A stretch of 9,189 nucleotides of DNA. Source: Pirellulaceae bacterium (lineage in GTDB: Bacteria > Planctomycetota > Planctomycetia > Pirellulales > Pirellulaceae). Position 1 is the first letter of the stretch, and every line of letters begins with the position of its first letter. This document shows, in pieces, positions 5,955-9,189 of the stretch. The translations under genes were made by a program, and so were the position numbers. Location of the stretch: the NCBI GenBank assembly GCA_020846515.1, contig JADLDX010000050.1, forward strand, positions 1 to 9,189, in the 5' to 3' direction. The notes beneath the pieces were generated by a model. That model saw only the letters and a list, made by a program, of their open reading frames with translations. It had not been told where the DNA came from and searched no databases.

Positions 5955-6980
5955 ATGCATCGCATTCAAATTATCGACACTCACACCGGCGGTGAACCGA
6001 CGCGCGTGGTCATGCAGGGCGGTCCTGAGTTGGGACCCGGTACAATGTCCCAGCGCCGCGATCGATTTGCTAACGATCTGGATGCGTGGCGCCGAGCGGT
6101 CAGTTGCGAACCGCGCGGTTCGAACTGTATGGTGGGTGCCATGTTGACTGAGCCGGAGCGGGCCAGCAGCGTGGCGGGCGTTATATTCTTCAATAACGTG
6201 GGCTACTTGAATATGTGTGGCCACGGCACGATCGGTGTGGCCATCGCACTGGCACACGCTGGACGAATCGAGCCAGGTCGATACGCACTGGACACACCTG
6301 TGGGCCAGGTGTTTTTTGAATGGCTCGGCGATAACCAGGTGCGCATCACCAATGTGCCCAGCTATCGCTATCGCGCCCACGTACCTGTGCGATTGCCTGA
6401 TGGTCAGACCGTTTACGGTGATATCGCATGGGGCGGCAATTGGTTCTTTTTGTGCCAGGCAGGTGAAACGTCGCTTCAGTTGAGCCGACTGGCTGAACTT
6501 CATGAGCGGGCGACGACGATTCGACAGGCGTTGGTCGATCAGCACGTTACCGGTGCCAACGGTGATGAGATCGATCATGTTGAATTGATTGGTGAGCCAT
6601 TACCGGGCGAACAGGCTGACGCTAGAAATTTTGTGCTTTGCCCCGGGGGTGAATATGATCGATCACCGTGCGGTACTGGGACCAGTGCCAAGGTCGCCTG
6701 CCTGGCCAGCGATGGTCGCTTGTTACCAGGCCAAATTTGGCGACAAGCCAGTGTGATTGGCAGTTTGTTCCAAGCCTCTTATGAGCCCATACTCAACGAC
6801 CATTCGATTGACAAACCTAACTACAAACCTGACGACAAACCTGACGACAAACCTGACGACCAGCCCGATCAAGTTCGCGTTACCTTGGTTGGTTCCGCTT
6901 ATGTGAATGCCGAAGCAGAACTGGTACTGGATCCGAACGACCCATTCTGCATGGGCATTGGTGACGCAGCCTATCGCTAA
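5955..6980 (+). CDS. Proline racemase family, probable 4-hydroxyproline 2-epimerase
   Basis: The family inverts the alpha carbon of proline or hydroxyproline with two cysteines acting as acid and base. Both are present: C88 in NMCGHGTIG (86-94) and C239 in DRSPCGTGTSAKVA (235-248). A catalytic cysteine at the first site argues against the related trans-3-hydroxy-L-proline dehydratases, which have Ser or Thr there. The start MHRIQIIDTHTGGEPTRVV is typical of the family. The next gene, 8 bases downstream, is a D-amino-acid oxidase, which favours 4-hydroxyproline (or D-proline) catabolism: L form to D form, then oxidation. The 341-residue length is near normal but includes an insertion at about 279-306 with KPDD repeats. 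Proline racemase activity cannot be excluded from sequence. ATG 5955 has only a weak upstream GAAG. Confidence 0.9.
   Translation: MHRIQIIDTHTGGEPTRVVMQGGPELGPGTMSQRRDRFANDLDAWRRAVSCEPRGSNCMVGAMLTEPERASSVAGVIFFNNVGYLNMCGHGTIGVAIALAHAGRIEPGRYALDTPVGQVFFEWLGDNQVRITNVPSYRYRAHVPVRLPDGQTVYGDIAWGGNWFFLCQAGETSLQLSRLAELHERATTIRQALVDQHVTGANGDEIDHVELIGEPLPGEQADARNFVLCPGGEYDRSPCGTGTSAKVACLASDGRLLPGQIWRQASVIGSLFQASYEPILNDHSIDKPNYKPDDKPDDKPDDQPDQVRVTLVGSAYVNAEAELVLDPNDPFCMGIGDAAYR
6813..6872. repeat. In-frame 12-bp tandem repeat encoding KPDD
   Basis: AAACCTGACGAC occurs three times exactly (6825-6836, 6837-6848, 6849-6860). It is flanked by diverged units AAACCTAACTAC (6813-6824) and CAGCCCGATCAA (6861-6872). 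The five units encode KPNY-KPDD-KPDD-KPDD-QPDQ at residues 287-306 of the epimerase. The unit is a multiple of three, so copy changes keep the frame. Confidence 0.95.
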
Positions 6981-6988
6981 GAGTGATT

Positions 6989-8263
6989 ATGAATCAATCG
7001 TCTAACTCGCAAGTGTCAGCTCCCGGTTCGGTCGTCAGTCTCGGCGGGGGGCTGATCGGCGTGGCGTCGGCGGCCTATTTGTCTCAGGATGGTTGGCAGG
7101 TCACGGTTATCGATCGCGGCACGATTGGTGGCGCATGTTCATTCGGCAATTGTGGTTTGGTTTGTCCAAGCCATGTGCTGCCCCTGACAGAGCCAGGAGC
7201 GCTCAAGTCGGCCTTCAAAGCGTTGATGACTCCGACTGCACCGTTTCGCATCAAGCCGCGCTTAGATCCGAGTATGTGGAGTTGGATGCTCAGCTTTGCA
7301 CGGCGCTGCAACACACGAGACATGCTCTCGGCCGCGCATGCTATTCAGCCCTTGCTGGCATCTTCGATGGACGAGTACCAGCGGATGTTTAGCAGCGGAG
7401 AATTCGACTGCGAGTGGGAGAAGCGAGGTTTGCTGTTCGCCTACCAAACGCGCGCGGCATTAAATGGCTACGACGATACCAATCGGTTATTGGCTGAGAC
7501 GTTCAACGAGCCGGCGACGAAGTTGGACGCTGATGCGACTATCGCCATGGAACCGGCGCTCAAGCCAGGCATAGCAGGTGGCTGGTATTACGAGCACGAT
7601 GGTCATCTGCGGCCCGATCGATTGATGCAGGCCTGGCGTGCTCAACTATCCAGTCGTGGCGTGACCTTTATCGAGCAATGTGAATTGCGGGATTTTGCTG
7701 GCGATGGCAAGTTAGCTCGCCAGGCACAAACATCCAGCGGCGGATTAAAAGCGGATCGTTTCTTGATTGCCACTGGAGCTTGGACGCCCAAGCTGGATCG
7801 ACTGATCGGACGCCATATTCCGATTGAACCGGGCAAAGGTTACTCGATCACAATGCCACGCCCTAAATGCTGTCCGCGAATTCCATTGATCTTTCCGGAA
7901 CATCGTGTGGCCGTAACCCCTATGCAGACTGGCTATCGCTTGGGATCGATCATGGAGTTTGCCGGCTACGATGAAACGATACGTCCCGAGCGACTGGATC
8001 TGCTTCGTCAGGGGGCCAGCCATTATTTGCATGAGCCGCATTGTGAGCCCGAGTTGCAGACCTGGTTCGGCTGGCGTCCGATGACCTACGACAGTCTGCC
8101 GATCATTGGCCGAGTGCCGCGTTTTGACAACGTCTGGCTGGCCGCCGGTCACAACATGTTGGGACTGACCATGGCGCCTGCGACGGGTAAGTTGGTGGCG
8201 GAACTGTTTGCAGGCCGCACGCCACACTTGGACCCCAAGCCGTATGGGCTCGAGCGTCTGTGA
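6989..8263 (+). CDS. FAD-dependent D-amino-acid oxidase/dehydrogenase (DadA-like)
   Basis: This 424-residue flavoprotein of the DAO/DadA superfamily would oxidise a D-amino acid to its imine. The dinucleotide-binding fold is at the N-terminus: VVSLGGGLIG (15-24) and the strand VTVIDR ending in D42. ACSFGNCGLVCPSHVLPL (from residue 49) is the typical FAD-contact segment of DadA-like enzymes. The C-terminus has GWRPMTYDSLPIIG (361-374) and AAGHNMLGLTMAPATGKLV (about 385-403), which close the FAD site. No signal peptide is seen. It starts 8 bases after the epimerase, so the two are an operon; cis-4-hydroxy-D-proline or D-proline is the likely substrate. The electron acceptor cannot be read from sequence. 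ATG 6989 is preferred over GTG 6983 because AAGAG lies 5 bases before it. Confidence 0.9.
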   Translation: MNQSSNSQVSAPGSVVSLGGGLIGVASAAYLSQDGWQVTVIDRGTIGGACSFGNCGLVCPSHVLPLTEPGALKSAFKALMTPTAPFRIKPRLDPSMWSWMLSFARRCNTRDMLSAAHAIQPLLASSMDEYQRMFSSGEFDCEWEKRGLLFAYQTRAALNGYDDTNRLLAETFNEPATKLDADATIAMEPALKPGIAGGWYYEHDGHLRPDRLMQAWRAQLSSRGVTFIEQCELRDFAGDGKLARQAQTSSGGLKADRFLIATGAWTPKLDRLIGRHIPIEPGKGYSITMPRPKCCPRIPLIFPEHRVAVTPMQTGYRLGSIMEFAGYDETIRPERLDLLRQGASHYLHEPHCEPELQTWFGWRPMTYDSLPIIGRVPRFDNVWLAAGHNMLGLTMAPATGKLVAELFAGRTPHLDPKPYGLERL

Positions 8264-8276
8264 GATGAGTCGTCGG

Positions 8277-8330
8277 AATTCTGGCCCATCGAACACTTCC
8301 CAAAAAATTCACCAGAATTTGGTTGGAAGT
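8277..8330. repeat. Overlapping inverted repeats after the oxidase gene
   Basis: AATTCTGG (8277-8284) is the reverse complement of CCAGAATT (8312-8319). Interleaved with it, ACTTCC (8295-8300) is the reverse complement of GGAAGT (8325-8330). The two stems cannot form fully at once. No T tract follows, so this is a weak terminator candidate at best. The remainder of the 193-base gap up to 8456 holds a TTCAGCC direct repeat (8389-8395 and 8401-8407) and the hairpin listed next. Confidence 0.4.
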
Positions 8331-8418
8331 TAGACAAACGCTTCGTGATGGCGCATCCTAGGAAGATCGTGCGCATTCAAGCGACGGTTTCAGCCATTAA
8401 TTCAGCCGGGGAATTGTG

Positions 8419-8456
8419 AGAGGAATTGACGAGTCGCGGAGCGATTCGTCTAAATT
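8419..8456 (+). promoter_or_regulatory. Hairpin between ribosome-binding site and start of the sigma gene
   Basis: GACGAGTCGC (8428-8437) and GCGATTCGTC (8441-8450) form a 10-bp stem, with one G-T wobble, around a GGA loop. AATT at both outer edges can extend it. The only good ribosome-binding match, AGAGGA (8419-8424), lies 32 bases before the ATG. If the stem folds, the effective spacing drops to about 9 bases. TTGACG (8426-8431) also resembles a -35 box, but the best -10 match would place the transcript start past the ATG. The dyad could equally be a protein-binding operator. Confidence 0.5.
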
Positions 8457-9023
8457 ATGTCCACTTCCATGTCCTATTCCGAACAAGTGCGCCGCTGTGC
8501 GGTCTGCATTGCCGAAAGTGGCACGGCGGGACTATCTGGGTTGTATGATTTGACGGCCATGCGTCTGCTACGACTGGCCGTGACCATCACACGCAACCAG
8601 CATGACGCGGAGGATGCGGTGGCTGCGGCGTTGCTGCGCGTCGTGGGGGATTGTCATTTGTTGGTCCGCGCTGAACATCCTTGGGCCTATTTGCTCCGCA
8701 TGGTGCGCAATGAAGCCCTGGTCATTTTGCGCCGCAAGAAACGCTGGAGTTTCATTGACAACATTACCGATTTACTCACGCGCCGAACGGTTGATCATTT
8801 GGAACAAGAGGATACTCATCGGGCCATTTGGTTAGCTCTGCGCAACCTGCCTTCCCTGCAGAGCGAAGTGGTGGTATTGAAGATCTGGGACGATATGACG
8901 TTTGTTGAAATTGCCGAGATCTTGGGTGTACCAGCCGCTACGGCGGCCAGTCGCTATCGCTATGCGCTGGAAAAATTGGCGGATCAACTACGTGGTCACC
9001 AGGGCGAGGTGACACATGAGTGA
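8457..9023 (+). CDS. ECF-type RNA polymerase sigma factor
   Basis: This 188-residue protein has the two-domain sigma layout and would direct RNA polymerase to a special set of promoters. Region 2 spans about 28-95, with DLTAMRLLRLAVTITRNQHD, AEDAVAAALLRVV and HPWAYLLRMVRNEALVILRRKKR. Region 4 spans about 120-180, with LRNLPSLQSEVVVLKIWDDM, TFVEIAEILGVPAATAASRY and RYALEKLADQL, a clear helix-turn-helix. Regions 1.2 and 3 are absent, as expected for ECF factors. ATG 8457 is taken as the start, but ATG 8469 (residue 5) is possible. The next gene begins inside its last codons with an 8-base overlap, so the two are translationally coupled. ECF genes are often followed by a regulator, but the partner here is broken. 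Its target promoters are unknown. Confidence 0.9.
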   Translation: MSTSMSYSEQVRRCAVCIAESGTAGLSGLYDLTAMRLLRLAVTITRNQHDAEDAVAAALLRVVGDCHLLVRAEHPWAYLLRMVRNEALVILRRKKRWSFIDNITDLLTRRTVDHLEQEDTHRAIWLALRNLPSLQSEVVVLKIWDDMTFVEIAEILGVPAATAASRYRYALEKLADQLRGHQGEVTHE

Positions 9024-9132
9024 GTTGCCAGAGACCTTGCGCGAGATAGAAACGGCTATTGGTGCTGCGGGGCACTACGTGGTGCCGTCGGACAATTTGC
9101 GTCCGCCTGAACAAGAACACGATCGCCGATAG
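9016..9132 (+). CDS. Unrecognised gene coupled to the sigma factor, 38 codons before a stop
   Basis: The reading frame starts at ATG 9016, inside the end of the sigma gene (ATGAGTGA overlap), and reads MSELPETLREIETAIGAAGH and then YVVPSDNLRP before charged residues and TAG at 9130-9132. The overlap suggests a true start. I do not recognise the family with confidence. The N-terminus looks like the cytoplasmic lead of a longer protein, such as a membrane regulator, so 38 residues is probably not the full gene. The coding feel changes after about 9105, where a different frame takes over. Truncation by rearrangement, a frameshift or an assembly join are all possible. Confidence 0.45.
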   Translation: MSELPETLREIETAIGAAGHYVVPSDNLRPPEQEHDRR

Positions 9133-9189
9133 CGTGGTCAGCTACGGTGGCCGCTTCGGCTACGAAGATGCTGGCGAAACCGCCAACAC
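9107..9189 (+). pseudogene. Fragment resembling a Gfo/Idh/MocA oxidoreductase, running off right edge
   Basis: In the frame that begins at 9107 the sequence reads LNKNTIADSVVSYGGRFG and then YEDAGETAN up to the edge. The GGRFGYEDAGETAN stretch resembles, from memory, the substrate-domain segment of planctomycete Gfo/Idh/MocA-type NAD(P)-dependent oxidoreductases. No start codon or upstream part of such a protein precedes it; the frame upstream has no family resemblance. If the call is right, this is an internal piece of a different gene joined out of frame to the gene at 9016. The piece is only 27 residues, so the family call is tentative. Confidence 0.35.

Noticed and set aside
5898..6578. 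226-codon open frame on the minus strand
   Set aside because: It is the antisense shadow of the end of pheT and the epimerase gene, and its translation resembles no protein family.
7745..8296. 183-codon open frame on the minus strand
   Set aside because: It is antisense to the well-supported oxidase gene, and its translation has no recognisable motifs.

Overview
The window looks like chromosomal DNA of a planctomycete, probably close to the Pirellulales. This is inferred from protein style: an M48 protease that begins MDFFEHQERARR, a LemA partner gene beside it, a PheS with an extra loop, a compact PheT, and weak or absent Shine-Dalgarno sites. No marker in the window fixes the taxonomy. All annotated proteins are recognisable families except the broken gene at the right edge.

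Left arm (1-1468, minus strand): lemA and, downstream of it, the N-terminal 180 codons of an M48 zinc metalloprotease that runs off the left edge. A 321-base spacer with short degenerate repeats separates the two. A good sigma70-type promoter precedes lemA at 1526-1554. It is back to back with a plausible promoter for the rightward ribosomal-protein genes at 1669-1697.

Centre (1765-5909, plus strand): rpmI (L35), rplT (L20), pheS and pheT, a conserved translation cluster. infC, which often heads this cluster, is not next to rpmI here. The spacers are unusually long and structured. The 185 bases between rpmI and rplT can fold into a multi-branched RNA closed by an 8-bp helix, a candidate L20 autoregulatory leader. 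The 275 bases between rplT and pheS hold a perfect 14-bp tandem duplication and a 64-nt near-continuous hairpin followed by a T-rich stretch, probably a terminator or attenuator. PheT lacks the N-terminal OB-fold tRNA-binding domain of the long bacterial form.

Right of centre (5955-8263, plus strand): a proline racemase/4-hydroxyproline 2-epimerase with two catalytic cysteines, followed at once by a DadA-like FAD D-amino-acid oxidase. Together they would convert trans-4-hydroxy-L-proline (or L-proline) to the D form and then oxidise it to the pyrroline. The epimerase carries an in-frame 12-bp tandem repeat that encodes KPDD units in a loop insertion.

Right edge (8264-9189): an intergenic stretch with inverted repeats, then an ECF-type sigma factor. 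Its only good ribosome-binding site is separated from the ATG by a 10-bp-arm hairpin. The sigma gene overlaps by 8 bases an unrecognised gene that breaks off after 38 codons. The last about 80 bases read, in another frame, like a piece of a Gfo/Idh/MocA oxidoreductase, so the right edge may be a rearrangement or an assembly chimera.

Overall this is mostly ordinary housekeeping DNA. The features worth follow-up are the two structured spacers, the sigma-factor leader, the repeat insertion in the epimerase and the broken right edge. I saw no complete new multi-gene system.
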